Shown here: piece by piece, positions 24,201-38,800 of the stretch | Layout: every line of letters starts with the position of its first letter | Numbering within the stretch: position 1 is the first letter of the stretch | Source: Ancistrus triradiatus | Lineage: Eukaryota; Chordata; Actinopteri; Siluriformes; Loricariidae | Direction: 5' to 3' | DNA length: 64,000 nt | NCBI GenBank assembly: GCA_025084515.1 | Contig: JAJAGP010000098.1 | Coordinates: forward strand, 534,432-598,431 | Translations under genes and position numbers: made by a program | The notes under the pieces: model-generated | Told to the model about the DNA's origin: nothing | Databases searched by the model: none | The model's input: the letters and a program-made list of their open reading frames with translations, nothing else

Positions 24201-27200
24201 CAGACTTGAGATCCCTTCCCAGGAGGTTTAACTCCCATTCACACGTGTAACGACTCAAGTGATGGCAGGGAGAGGCAACGACTCACTAATGGGTCACACC
24301 TTGGCCCCTGTGGGTCAAGGACTCTCAGGACCACCTCCAAAGTGACAACAACACTAGAAGTTAAATATCTGGGACTCCTCGTCAGTTTCTAGAACTGAAG
24401 AAACCGGTTGGATTAGAGGTGAAACAGTCCAGTTGCCTTCAACTCAAACACTCAGGTTTACCATGGCCTGGATGACTGAGAACTTACACCCCAACTTACA
24501 CCCATCATAAAATCAGGGGAGTACCTGTATGATGACGTTCGTCAGTGCATGACTGCAATTGCCCAACTCACAGCTCTCTGCTTTCTCCTCAGAAAACAAA
24601 CTCACATGTACTGAGAATAAAATCCACAAACAAATAACTTTCCAAAAATAGAGCTCTCCTGAGAATGGTCTCAATTGTCCCACACCTACACAAACAAGCT
24701 CATACACAATACAGCAGGCCCAGTCGGTCCTAAAGCTGTTCAGAGCCGTTCCGTACGTCATCAAGATCCCAGGCTATATTTACCCCGCCTATAGATATAT
24801 CAGCATTGCCGGTGCTATTTCAGACCGTGTGCCACACCTGACCCGCTAAAGTCGCCAGAGGTTTCGAGGGATCTGTTTTTGCCCTGAGCCGTTTAAACCC
24901 GCCTTAGCCCTCGCCTCACCTTCCTTTTTGGAGGCATGGCGGCAGGCCAGTCTGCTGAAACACAGTACACTCTCTGACCTCATCCACCTGTCAATCCCTG
25001 CTTTCCTGCAGTGGAAAAACACTGGAGCTAAAAATACTCCTTCGGCACAGCGCTGGGTGTTGGTGGTGGAGGAGGAAAGGTGGGACCTGGATGAGTAATG
25101 ATCTAGAATGGTGCAGATCGACCCAGAGTTTCATTCTTAACCGTCGTATCTACACAGATACGAACCGGTTCGTACTAAGGCCAAGTATTTCATTTCATGT
25201 CCTCCAGCACTTCTCAGTTTTACAGCTCTAATCAGGCTGTTAAACATAAGCCAAGTGTAGCCTGGAATATGCCATTAAACCATGACCTGAACAACAATAT
25301 CAAGCTCAAAGCCCAAGGTTTTGCTTAGTGTAATCCATGATTTTTGATAAATGATGTCTCTGGCTCTTGGTTTCGGACCAGCGATGCTGGAACCGACTTT
25401 GATCCATTGTCTGATATGCTGTTCTCAAGTAGTGAAAGCTCCACAAACTCCTTAAAGATCTTTTTCAATCATCTGATCTATCCTGTGTTATGAAGAGCTT
25501 TAGTTTAGAGGCCCACAGCCCCAGTTGAGCAAGTCTAGGGCGACAGTGGCAAGGAAAAACTCCCTAAGCATCATAAGGAAGAAACCTTGGCAGGACCAAG
25601 ACACACAGTTACCAGACGTCCTTGGGCAGCCTTGATATTAGATGTAAGAATGAAATGAAGTTACCTAATTAATAGGTTCATAGTAATAATTCAAATACAC
25701 AAAAGCAAAATATACAAATTAAAGTAAACAATGTTAATAATATTAGTAATGTTCAGTATATTTCCAAAAGTTTGTGGACACCCTTCTACCTAGTGATATG
25801 TCAACTCGGCCACAGGTCCAGAACAAGAATCTCCATTAGCCCTCCTAAAACAAAATCCGTAAGCAAATGGTTTTCCAATGTCAAATGTCTTGTCTTTGTG
25901 CCTGACCTCACAGTCATGTTCCAAAATGTAGATGAAAAGCTTCACAGGTGACTGAAGACTAACACTAACACTTTTAGCTGTGGAGTTCATCTGTCTGATT
26001 AGACTCATGTCTCTGCAGGTAAAGGCTCTCTGAGTGAGGACACGATCCGGAGCTTCGTGCAGCAGATAGCGGGCGCCATGAGCGTCCTGAGGAGTAAAGG
26101 CATCATCCACAGAGATCTGAAACCACAGAACATCCTTCTCTCCTACAGCACGGGGCGCAGGATCTGCATCAAACTGGGTAAGGCCTCTAAGGATTATACT
26201 GGTATCATTATACTTATACAGCGGTACCTCGGTTCTCGAGATTAATTCCCCAGAAAATCCCCCTGTATAAGGCATTATCAGCATTAATGGAGCTGTACTG
26301 TACAGGAGCTCCTGATTTATGATGGGGATACGTTCAACACATCCATCATAAGATAAATATATCATGAACTGAGGACTTTAATATAGTCTTTACAGTATCA
26401 TAGCAGAGCCGAGATCATTGTTTAAAACACTTACATTGACCTAGAGTCGGCCAAAAACGTGAACACAAAGCTTATGTTATAATAAAGTGATGAAAAATCT
26501 CATGTCATTTAGTGAGGAATGGATTGAAAGTGAAAAGTAAAAGCAAAGCACTTACGCTATTGGTGAACTCAGGGTGCAGCTTGTGTTCTGAAGCATTCAG
26601 TTCCTGTTTTCCTCTCGGTTGGCTCTTGTTACTAACCTTTTTCGGACCAGTTGAGATTTATTTGCACTGAGAGTACAGTACTTAGTGAGTTTCGGTTGGG
26701 TGGGGATGAAATGCCGCTTAGGACTTTTCTGCTTAGACTCAGGATCCTGGAGTGACTCTGTATCGGACTACCTAATGCCAATGTGCGTATTTTACATTTT
26801 ATTTGAAATATCACTCCAACACTTATTAGTTTAGATAAATTAGTTTCATTCTTAGATTTATCATCTACGCCACCCACGGAGGTTGGGTCCCTTTTTGGGT
26901 CTTGGTCCTCCCAAGGTTTCTTCCTCATAACGCTTAGGGAGTTTTTCCTTGCCACTGTCACCCTAGGCTTGCTCAATTTGGGATTTGACATAGATATTAG
27001 GAGATAATCTAAAATTGTAAAGTTGCTTTGAGACAATGCTGCATTGTAAAAAAGCGCTATAGAAATAAGTCTGACTTGGCTTGACTGCTGTAGATGTAAA
27101 AATAAAGAAAAACATGATAAACACAGCGCAGATCTTCACCGAGAAAGAGCTGTTGTGAATCTGAGTCACTGAATCACTGTGTACCGAATCGTGAACCGAG

Positions 27201-30200
27201 TTTCGGCTGAAAAGAATCGTGCAGCTCGTCTCATGCAAGGGCGCCGAGTACCGAGCAAACGACAAGAACCAAGACACATCTTTGTAGTCAAAATGTGTCG
27301 ATAACCGAAGTATGACTGTATACAGTATATACTTATACAGTGGGGGGAAAAAAGTATTTAGTCAGCCACTGATTGTGCAAGTTCTCCTACTTAGAAAGAT
27401 GAGAGAGGTCTGTAATTTTCATCATAGCTACACTTCAACTATGAGAGACAAAATGAGAAAAATAATCCATGAAATCACACTGTAGGATTTTTAAAGAATT
27501 TAATTGTAAATTATGGTGGAAAATAAGTATTTGGCCAATAACAAAAGTTCAACTCAATTCTCAATAAAACATAACCTTTGTTGGCAGTGACAGAGGTCAA
27601 ACGTTTCCTGTAAGTCTTCACCAGGTTGGCACACACTGTAGCTGGTATTTTGGCCCATTCCTTCATGCAGATCTCCTCTAGAGCAGTGATGTTTTGGGGA
27701 AACACAAACTTTCAACTCCCTCCACACATTTTCTATGGGGCTGAGGTCTGGAGACTGGCTAGGCCACTCCAGGACCTTGAAATGCTTTTTACCGGACGGA
27801 GCCACTTCCTTTGTTGCCTGAGCGGTGTGTTTTGGGATCATTGTCATGCTGGAAGACCCAGCCACTTCCATCTTCAATGGCTCTCACAGATGAAAGGAGT
27901 TTTGGCCTTAAAATCTCACGATACATGGCCCCCGTTGATTCTTCCCTTAACACATTTACAGTTGCTCCCACAGAGTTTGATTTATTTTCCACATCCAACC
28001 TGCTTTTTTTGCCTATTGTAGATTTTTAGATCACTCTTCCCAGCCTGTGCAGGTCTACAATTTTCTTCCTGGTGTCCTTCGACGCTCTTTGGTCTTGGCC
28101 CATGGTTGAGTTTGGAGTCTGAACTGTTTGAGGCTGTGGAACAGGTGTCTTTTATTAACAGGTAACGAGGTCAAACAGGTGCCATTAATACAGGTAATGA
28201 GTGGGAGGACAGAAGAGCTTCTTAAAGAAGTTTTGTTACAGGTCTGTGAGAGCCCAGAAATCTTGCTTTGTTTGTGGGTGACCAAATACTTATTTTCCCA
28301 CCATTGATTTACAATAAATTCTTTAAAAATCCTACAATGTGATTTCCTGGATTTTTTTTCTCATTGTGTCTCTCATAGTTGAAGTGTAGCTATGATGGAA
28401 ATTACAGACCTCTCTCATCTTTCTAAGTAGGAGAACTTGCACGAGCAGTGGCTGACTAAATACTTTTTTGCCCCATTGTATATACTTATAAAACGATCTA
28501 AGGGTCAGAGCAGTAGGGGTCCTCATACAGACTTGTGTAATAATTCATATGAGTGTGAGTGTTGTGAGTGTGTTTGGGTGATTCGGCAGTAATGGCAGTA
28601 ATTGTGGTGCTCTAAGCTGCTGGGCATTTCTCTGTACTGCTCACTAATTTGCTCTGTTTGTTCAGGAGGAACATGTTAGCTTTCAGTGCTGACTTGGCGT
28701 TTCACAGCTGTACAGAACTCACTTTCCGCCCTCTCTCTCTCTCTCTCTGTCTGAGTCACTGTGCAAATATGACGACTTAGAAAAGAAAACATGCTGCCCG
28801 CTCAGGACACTCATGCCTCTGTGGCTCTGTTCAGTCTAATTCAGGTCATTTGAATTTCATTCCTGTCAGTCCAAGTTCAGTTCAGTTGGGTTTGTATCAG
28901 TCGGCTGGTATGTGAGGTATGTAACAGGTATCGGGGGAATGTTTACCTACCGTGGTGGAGCCACACGCAGAACAGAGCCGTGTTCTCACGTCGTCTGACA
29001 GAACTGTTTGCACAATTTGCATGTGAGAGACGTGAGGAAGTACAGCGCAGGAACGTGAGCGTGTGAGTTTATTCACACGGGGTAACTGGACGACTGAACA
29101 TGAGGAACTTGCCATAAACGGCTTTGAGTACAGCACTGTGAGAATGACTACACTATTATTTAGCGATCTCTTTATCACAATACAACCAGAAAATACAGGA
29201 AAATGCAGTGAGAAGTATTTAGTCTGGATGCCAAGTCGACCCTTCTACAGTCTGAAGGAGCCTGATCAGGAGCGGTTTTGGAAGGGGGACGGGGTGAAAA
29301 GGCTAAAATATGCTAAAGCTCACAAAGATTGGAATGAAGACCACTGAAAAAGAGGATTATGGCCTGACGAGTCTAATGGTGTCCTAAGACTTTTGCACAG
29401 TAGTGTACATGAGCTACCCTCCAAGTTTTGTTGACTTTCTAGATCAAAACAAGTTACACAAGCTCTCCAGAGAACAAGCTATCACTTCTGTCTGCAAATA
29501 TATGCAAACCATTAACCGTTAAGTCTGTTAAAAGTCCCACCTCTGCCAAGTTGGCACTGAGTCCATGAGCAAGGCCCTTAACCCACACAAATGCTTGGAT
29601 TGTAAGACTGTAACTCGTCTCTGTTATCTAGGACGTCTGATATATGAGTAAACCTAAATGTTATCCTTTACACAAACCAACACTTTTGCAGAAATGTTCA
29701 TTTTTAATTACAAATCATATAATCAGCCTAACAATTAGAGTAGAAATACTGCCCTGGACTTCAACTCCCAGCATTCTGAGCTGTTACCTCGCTACCTTCT
29801 CTGCTGCTTTATAAGAATTTGGTATGTTCCTCCTTTTGCTGTAATGGCAATGTACTCTCGAGCTACATGCTCCATGTTATCCAGCATGAATCCACAGTAA
29901 TCCTTGGGAATCTTACTTGGCTTTTTTGTCTTCGAGTGCCTCCATAAATGCTTGATGAGGTTTATGTCAGTTCTCTGTGGAGTAAATTCCCTGACAATCA
30001 GCATTTCTTGATCTTCTTTGGTCTTCAGGTAGTTGTTGCAAGGTTTTGAGAGGTATTTTTTCATTATCTCAAATAGCTAAAGAAGGATTTTCACTAGTGC
30101 ACTCAGACTTTTGGCTTGACTGTATTTGAGGAGTTTTAATTTTTCAGTGAAATGATTTGCGTATCCTAGCAAACCAAGAGCTCAAAGCGCAGGGTCAGCA

Positions 30201-30322
30201 CCCTGGAGCAGAGAGGGTTAAGGGCCTGGACTGAGGGTCCAGCAGTGACCCTTGGTCCTTAAGCTGCTTCCTTAATCACTGTCTTAAATTAAGTGAGGAT
30301 TAATAAACATTATATGTAACTG

Positions 30323-30359
<37 letters not shown>

Positions 30360-31416
30360 GCTGATTTTGGTTTTGCGAGGTACCTGCAGGGTAACACCAT
30401 GGCTGCCACGCTCTGTGGTTCCCCCATGTACATGGTGAGTCCAGAAGCTGCTCCACCCTCATTTGGAAACCTGAACATGGGCTGAGTGAACAGTGTAGAG
30501 GAAGTTACTCACAAAAAGTAATCCATTACAAATTACTAATTACTGCTTTCACTGAGGATTACCTTACTCATTACATCCTGGTAAAAGTAATCCCCTTACT
30601 CATCACCTTACTTCTAAGTGACTCCCTAAAACCCGTCTTAATCAGTACCAACTATAGAGTCGATGGATAAGAGCCATGATGGTTTGGGCATCATATTATA
30701 CGGACATGGGATTAATCTGTTCCTGATGCCCAAATGATTGTTTTTACACCTATATTTGTATGTAATTAATGATTAAAGGCAAGAATAAAGCAAAGGAATA
30801 TAATACAATGCATAACATCAGTAAAGACAAGAAATAAGTGAACATAAGTTGAATCTTTATACCCACTGAGGTGAATTTAGGCCCAAAAAAATTGGAAATG
30901 TTCGAGTGAAGAGGCGTTTGATTTCTGAGATTCCACTGTAACACAAATAACCTCAGTAACTGTGATGTGTTCCTTTTCTTCGATACCGGACAAAAGTAAT
31001 TAGATTACTGTAATACGTTACTTTATACCGAGATACCCCCCAACACTGGGGTGGTTTTGTACAAACGTCGTAGGTTACATTCCTGTTACTTAAAATGGAG
31101 CCTGAACGTAAATCTGTATCCCAGCCCTGGTGATGAACACATCTCAAATATTCCGTAGATAAGTCGTCCAGCACTGTGTGGGGTTACAGCATGGAGTTAT
31201 TCAGATGGGTTTATCCTAGCGTACGTGTGGTTTGCAGGCTCCCGAGGTCATCATGTCTCACAATTACGATGCCAAAGCTGACCTGTGGAGTGTGGGTACC
31301 ATCATCTTCCAGTGCCTGACAGGGAAAGCTCCATTTCAGGTGATACACAAACACAGCCTGTGTACTTATGATGGCTTTAGCGGTGTTTGCTTATCAATGC
31401 TACTGCTAATAGTAAA

Positions 31417-31466
<50 letters not shown>

Positions 31467-31532
31467 TGACAATAATAGTAAAATAAAATAATAATAATAA
31501 TAATAATATAACAATAATAGTAAAATAAAATA

Positions 31533-31564
<32 letters not shown>

Positions 31565-31583
31565 TAACAATAATAGTAATAGC

Positions 31584-31614
<31 letters not shown>

Positions 31615-31818
31615 TAACAATAATAGTAGAATATAAAAATAATAAAAACAATAATATATTAACAATTATACTAAAATACAATATAATAATAATAATAATA
31701 AATATTATTATTATTATAACACCAACAACAATAATAATATTAATAATAATAATAATATAATAACATTAATAGTAAAATAAAATAATAATAATAATAATAT
31801 ACTAGCAATAATAGTACA

Positions 31819-31850
<32 letters not shown>

Positions 31851-33184
31851 GTAAAATATAATAGTAATAATTTCAACAATATAATAATAATTATAGTAAA
31901 ATATAATATAATAATATTTATTATTATTATTAATATTATTATTATAACAACATATATTATAATAATAACAATTATAGTAAAATATAATAAAATAATAAAA
32001 TAATAATAATAATAATGATAATGCTAATAATAAGTATCATTATTATTATAATAAATGTAATGTGGAGGCCCCTGTTTGGTATCACATGACATGAATAGAT
32101 CACATTTTTGCATTTTTTATTTTTAGTTTAATTTATATAGCATCTTTTTCATACTCAAGAGCACTTTACAACAGCAATTTATATGAAAAAAAAACAACTG
32201 TTAATGGCAGGGTAGTGATTAAAGTAGAGTTAGGATTTGAACCCTGGACCTTCTCATCCATCATCCACAAACCTTTATCACAGCTTGTTAAGCTTAAATG
32301 CATGATAAGGTTTACATCAGGTGTGGAGTAGAGTTCGTGACACTCAGCAGTTCTTGATCTTCTTTGGTCTTCAGGTAGTTGTTGCTGAGAGGTGTTTTGG
32401 GTCATTATCACAAAGATCTAATCAAGGACTTTCAGTAGTGCGCTCAGACTTTTGGCTTCACTGTATTTAAGAAGTTTTCGTGTTTCACTGAAGTGTTTTG
32501 AGTAACCTAGCTGACTAAGGGCTCACAGTGCAGGGTTTGTGTTATATGCTGCACAACTTGGATCATTTCAGTTTCTCTGGTAGCTTAATGAAAACCCCAA
32601 ATGTTAGGGCTTGATGAATAATGTTCAGCGAACGAGCCTGGAAAAGATCCTGTTCCATAATAACACACAAAGGGAAGTAAGAGTCAGTCTGGAGCAGTCT
32701 CGCTCCAAACCAAACAGCAGCAGGTGTGGCCCACTGACTTCTTCACTGAGCACAAGCAGAGGAAATGTGATTGTGACACAGTTTCATAATCATCTGGTAA
32801 ACATAAGCAAGCATGTGCTAGCACACACACTCCCCTCACACACTCCTGCGTCCTGCAGACAGCTGAGAACATGGAACATGGGGAGTGTGATATCTGTCAT
32901 GATGGTAATCTGGTAATATTTCTCCATTCATAAATCACTCTGAGCTTGAAAGTTTGTGAACCCTAACACATTATAAGAGTTTTATGACATCAGAAGTCCT
33001 AAAAGTAGATAAAGGGATAGATCAACTCAATTAAACAAATGACATAACACTATTATACTTGGTCTGTGAAACATGGTGGTAGTGTTATGGTTTGGTCCTG
33101 TTTGGCTGGTATAGTTCAGGAATTCTGAAGAATAATAATAATAATAGTAAAATCATAATCATAATACTAGTAAAATATAATAAC

Positions 33185-33218
<34 letters not shown>

Positions 33219-33330
33219 GTAAAATCATAATCATAATACTAGTAAAATATAATAACAATAATAATAATAATAATAATAATAAAAATAATAATAATAATAA
33301 TAGTAAAATCATAATCATAATACTAGTAAA

Positions 33331-33374
<44 letters not shown>

Positions 33375-33488
33375 GCAAAATAATAATCATAATACTAGTG
33401 AAATATAATAATAATAATAATAAAAATAATAATAATAATATTCATAATAATAATAGTCAAATAATAATCATAATCATAATACTAGTAA

Positions 33489-33529
<41 letters not shown>

Positions 33530-33771
33530 GTAAAATAATAATCATAATCATAATACTAGTGAAATATAATAACAATAATAATAGTAAAATATAATAATAA
33601 TAGTAAAATATAAAAGAATAATAATAATAGTAAATATAGTAGTAATAATAATAATAACACTAAAATATAACCTAATAATAATAATAATAATAGTAATAAT
33701 AGTAAAATATAAAATAATAATAATAACAATAATATTACAATAGTAAATATAATAATAATAATAATAATAAA

Positions 33772-33804
<33 letters not shown>

Positions 33805-34002
33805 TGATGATAATAATAATGATAATAATAGTAAAATATAGTAGTAAAATATAAACTAATAATAATAATAATAATAGTAATAATAATAGTAAAAAAAAAA
33901 AATAATAATAATAATAGTAAAATCTAAAATAATAATAATAACAATAATATTTATAATAGTCAATATCATAATAATAATAATAATAATAATAATAATAGTA
34001 AA

Positions 34003-34039
<37 letters not shown>

Positions 34040-34324
34040 TATTATTATTATTATTATTATTATTATAGTAAATACAGTATAATAATAATAATAATAATAG
34101 TAAAATATAGTAGTAAAATATAAACTAATAATAATAATAACAATTCTAGTAAAATATAATAATAATAATAATAATATTAAATATAATAAATGTAATGTGG
34201 AGGCCTCTATGGTATCACATTACCACAGCAATATAGATTAAAATGATAATAATAATAACAACTGCTAACAGGAGTGTACTTATTAAAGTAGAGTTTGGGT
34301 TTTAACCCTGTACCTTTTCATTCA

Positions 34325-34389
<65 letters not shown>

Positions 34390-35801
34390 AGGCCAGTACA
34401 CCCCAAGAGCTGCGTCTGTTCTATGAAAGAAACAGGAACCTCAGTCCCAAGTGAGTACTATAATGACGTTTGTCATGTAGTCTTACCCAAACGTTTAAGC
34501 ACATCTGATCAAACAGCATGTCGGGTTGATTTTCTGAATGATTTGGTATTTGCTAAGGTTTAGACGTACTAAGGATGATCAGATGATTTACTGCTGTCTG
34601 TGTAAGGCTTTCAGAACTTAATACTCCTGGGTAAACAGGTAATGACACTGGGCATTGGAGCATCCACTCGCCCTGCGGGGTAGCTAACAGATTCTGTCCA
34701 CTCCTGGTATCTGACCAGTCACACAGAAAATGATTTTCTTAGCAAGCAAAAGCATCTACAGTGTAGCCTGTGTTGTATCTTTGATGATGAGTCTTTAGAG
34801 AATCGTTCTTATTATTAAGGTTAGCCTACCTAACCCGTACAGTAGCAGTTGTAGTCCATGACCCAAACGGGCTACACTCGCTCTTTCCTTTCACAAAATG
34901 TATTCTGTGATTCGGTTCTAACGGCTGAGACTTAAACCTCATGACGAATGTAGAACGTTACTAAGTGTGGTGAAGACCACACAGTGAATGCGGAGGAGCT
35001 TGAACCTGATCACTCAGGATGAACCCAGAGTAAACCTTTACGAAGCGTTTATTTGCCTGAGCCTGACCTTTCCCCTATTTCCCCCATTTCCCAGTACTCT
35101 CCTGTGTAAAGTTAGTCCTGTTTATTTAGGTTGTGTGGTTTAGAGTTTGCTGATGAGCTATTAATAACTGAATCAGATCATCTTGTGGTGTTAGCAAATC
35201 ACCCAGTAGTTTGGAAACCTCTGTTCAAATGACATGATGTTCTCTGGAGGGTCATGTTATATATCTGGGATGTATGATTTCAATGGTAAACAGACTGAAA
35301 GGGTTGTTGACTGGACAGTACCATAGTCACATAGATCATGACTCAACGAGTGAATGCGAACCAGTTTATATAGTTATTGAACTAAACTTTTAAAGAAGCC
35401 TGTACATGCCCTAGCAAGAGGGTGTTTTTGAATCAAAACCTCACACCCTTTTTGATTTTTGATTTTTTTCCTCAGCATCCCACGTGAAACCTCCAGTCAC
35501 CTGAGGCAGCTGCTGCTTGGTCTGTTACAGAGGAACCATCGAGACCGCATGGACTTCAGTCAGTACACACACAATACACACCAGAATAAACACAATGTCC
35601 ACATCTATTTCTGCTTCGTATTAAAGTCACACCGTGCAGCCATGGTGTGTTTGGTGTCTGCTTTGTAGCAAAAATAGCTTCAGTTTAGCTTTTGGCAAAC
35701 TTCATTTATGAAATGTACCTTTATTAACGTGAGTTTTTTGTCTTTCCCAGACGAGTTTTTTCACCACCCCTTCCTGGAAGCCAGCAGCGCTGCGAGAAAA
35801 T
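15288..35801 (+). CDS. ulk1: ulk1 block 1: kinase domain exons 1-11
   Basis: Exons: 15288-15377, 15461-15553, 16072-16113, 20749-20781, 22821-22857, 26019-26177, 30361-30434, 31238-31339, 34392-34450, 35476-35558, 35751-35801. The translation shows the Gly-rich loop IGHGAFAVVFKG, the VAVK lysine (K39, equivalent to human K46), catalytic HRDLKPQN (D131), DFG (D153), activation segment MAATLCGSPMYMAPE with T168 equivalent to human T180, DLWSVG and the C-lobe end FFHHPFLEA. All catalytic residues are intact. The HRD-DFG spacing is five residues shorter than in human because the RRANPNSIRVK stretch is reduced to RRICIK. The acceptors of exons 7 and 9 are pure (CT)n tracts. Confidence 0.93.
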
Positions 35802-38800
35802 GTAGGCTTTCCTTTGTTTGTTTTCATCTTCTACCACTCGTGTTAATTATACCTTATGTTACTGTGGTGTCCGGACCATAAGTAACTATGAAGCTGCCTA
35901 AAGTCTTACGCAGAAGTTTGGGTCCCCATGACACTCTTTCCCTCTCAGCCTCTCCAGTGCCCATGCCCTCGTACCCCAGCTCAGGGTCTGGAAGCTCCAG
36001 CAGTGGCTCTTCAGCCTCCCACCTGACCCCGACACAGGTAACACACAATACAGACACACCTCTCTGTTTGCCCCTGCGAACTTTCGTAGACTGAATGCTT
36101 TTTCTCTGATTGGCAGTCAGAGACCGAACCCCAAACGCCACGCCCACGGTGCAAAGCCACGCCTCCTTCAGACTCCCAACTGAAGGACTCCTCATCCTTC
36201 GAGATGGAGGACTTCATCGTGGTGCCCGCTCAGTTCCCCAGTAAGCTATGGTGGAGAACCGCCGCACCCCTGAGCATCAGCTCTAATTTCTAATCCCAAA
36301 AAATAATTCAAAAACAACTTTTTGTTTTTGTTTGTGTTTTGGTTTTTTGTTAATATATTATGAAGATTGGATCAGGTCCTATTGGTTAGGTTGTCTAGAC
36401 GACTGACTGTAAGGAAAACATTTTACCATCGTATAAATGCTTAAATAAACACATTTGTGATCTCAGACAGTTCACTTTAGTGCAGTGGTTCCCAAAGTGG
36501 TGGATGTGGTGTATGGATCCATTGTAGGAGATGCAGATGTTAGATACTTAATTCACGGAATGTGTGTCAGTGTCTGAGTGCTTTATGTGTGATCTTTGCA
36601 GGTGAGATGGGAGACCATGCCAGTCCAGACATCGGGATGCAGAGTGGGTACGTAGGGAGTTTAGTCTGTTTACACTGGGGAAACCAATCCCACACACTTC
36701 TTGACCCAGTTATCTTCTGATCTTCTCATGACATGACCGCACCATCGCATTCTTCTCCTTCTCATTACACTTCTAATATTTTCCAGCCTCAAACTCTCAC
36801 TCATCTCGACATATGTTAGTCTGATCGTTTTCGTTTCGTTTCTGTCCTACCTTAACTGTGGCCTAGTTTTGCTTCCATGCTTTCCTTTCGTTTCAGTGAA
36901 ACACGGTAAATGTTTACCAAAGTGTCCATGTTATGAGTTAATCTTAGTCTCTAGTGTCCCTCCTGGTACACCGGCCTTTTAACAGAATGCCATTAATTAG
37001 TCCAACAGGTCAAAACAAGTTCAAACAAAGGTGCTCTGTACCCTGGTTGGTGTTCTCGCTTCTTTCCTTTTCACATGTTAGGTTTCTGACTTTGAAATGT
37101 AGTGGAGTTAAAGTAATAAATCACCCAGAATGGAAATACTTCAGGAAAGATGCACGGAAAAACCACTTGAGTATAGTAATGAATTACATTTCCTTTGTTA
37201 CTTTACACACTCAGAATCTGAGAAATGAAGTAAGTGAGCACATGCCTCCATGCCAGCTCGGACAAACTGTTCCTGCTACTTCTTGTAATGAATATTTTGT
37301 ACTGGTAGTTGCTGTTCTGATTTTGTGTTTGTAGAATCATTAATAATTGACGAGTGCAATTTTAGTAGTGCTTATTTGGATGTGTAAAGTTGCTATAGGT
37401 GGCAGAATGAATGCGTATTAGCCTTGCTTTTTGTAAAATCATCAGGCATGCACAATTTTTTATGCAGATATTTTATCATGCTCTTGATGCTAGATGTTCA
37501 AACGCTGTACGATGTTCTTAGGACTACACAATACCTTGAAACGCTCTTTTGAGTATAAGCCTTTATATGGATATTCCATCCAACTTCCTGTTCTTCTCAT
37601 TCAGCCTGCAAAAAGCTAAAAAAAAGGCCTGCTAAAGCGACCTGGCGTCACCAGAAACATGACTTAACTCAGGCTTATCGCCTCTATAAAAGCTTATGGA
37701 TGTTTTCTGTCCGTTCCCATAAAGAGCTGATGTAGGTACAGTGGTGCTTGAAACATCATCACATCATCAGGTTTTCACGCAAGTCCTAAAAGTAGATAAA
37801 GAGAACCCAGTTATTCCTATGAGCCCAAGGGAGCCTGTGCATGGCCGTGTGCTGTCGATTTTTTTGTTTGAACCTTTTCCATAATCGTGCCATAACCGTT
37901 GGACCATAACCGTAACCGTAAAGACCTGTCTCCTGCTGATGTCCCGCTGTGTCTCGCGCTTCCGTTCCAGACCTGCGGAGTGCTGTGGCAGCAGTTACAG
38001 CCAGTCTGTACCGGTCCCAGTGCCGACACAGGTCCACAACTACCAAAGGATGGAGCAGAACCTGCAGGGAGCATCACGGTGCGTTCGCTTATACATACCC
38101 AAGGCCTGCATGCCACGTCCACGTGCCGTGATCTTACCAGTGACGCTGGTGAACCGCTTCCTTTTCAGGACTGCACTACCCATAGGTCATTGCTGCACGG
38201 GTGACTTCCCAGGATGTGGTCGAAGAGGCTCTCTTAGAGACTCTCCAAGAGGATCTCCTGAATGTGGGCCCTGCCCGTCACGTCGTAGGCTGTCCACGGG
38301 GGGGTATAGACCTCACCCACCTTCTCCACGAGGTACCTAAAGTACTCTGCACGTCTCTTCTAATAATCAAACCAAATAATCTGAAGACTAACTGTTATAA
38401 ACAAAGCCATTCTCCTGTTATTACGAGTGCCGAATAAGTGTGAATCTGAATCACTGAATCACTGTCTACTGAATCGTGAATCAAGTTTCGGCTGAAACGA
38501 GTCACTCGGCTCGACTCATACATGTTTAAGCAAAGGCACCAAAAAAATTCTTATAGTCACAATGCATTGAGAACCAAATTTGACCTGCTCTGAGGTGGTA
38601 CCGCTGTATTTTTGAATTGCTTCTCCTTCGAAATGCTACACAGGCACCACTAGGGGGTGCTACAGCCCCACCGCCTATGTGCAAAAGTACGTTCTTATAG
38701 ATAAGCTTTATTTGTAGAAATAAATATATAAATCTTTATGTAAATCTTGGTCCGGAGCTTTTCAGGGGTCTGTGGTTAAAAACCTTTGCACCGTTTCACA

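Noticed and set aside
25790..26365. 191-codon minus-strand open frame
   Set aside because: It overlaps ulk1 exon 6 in antisense and runs into introns; no protein family resemblance.
33085..33538. Asn- and Leu-rich open frames
   Set aside because: Translations of the AAT array in different frames and strands; not genes.
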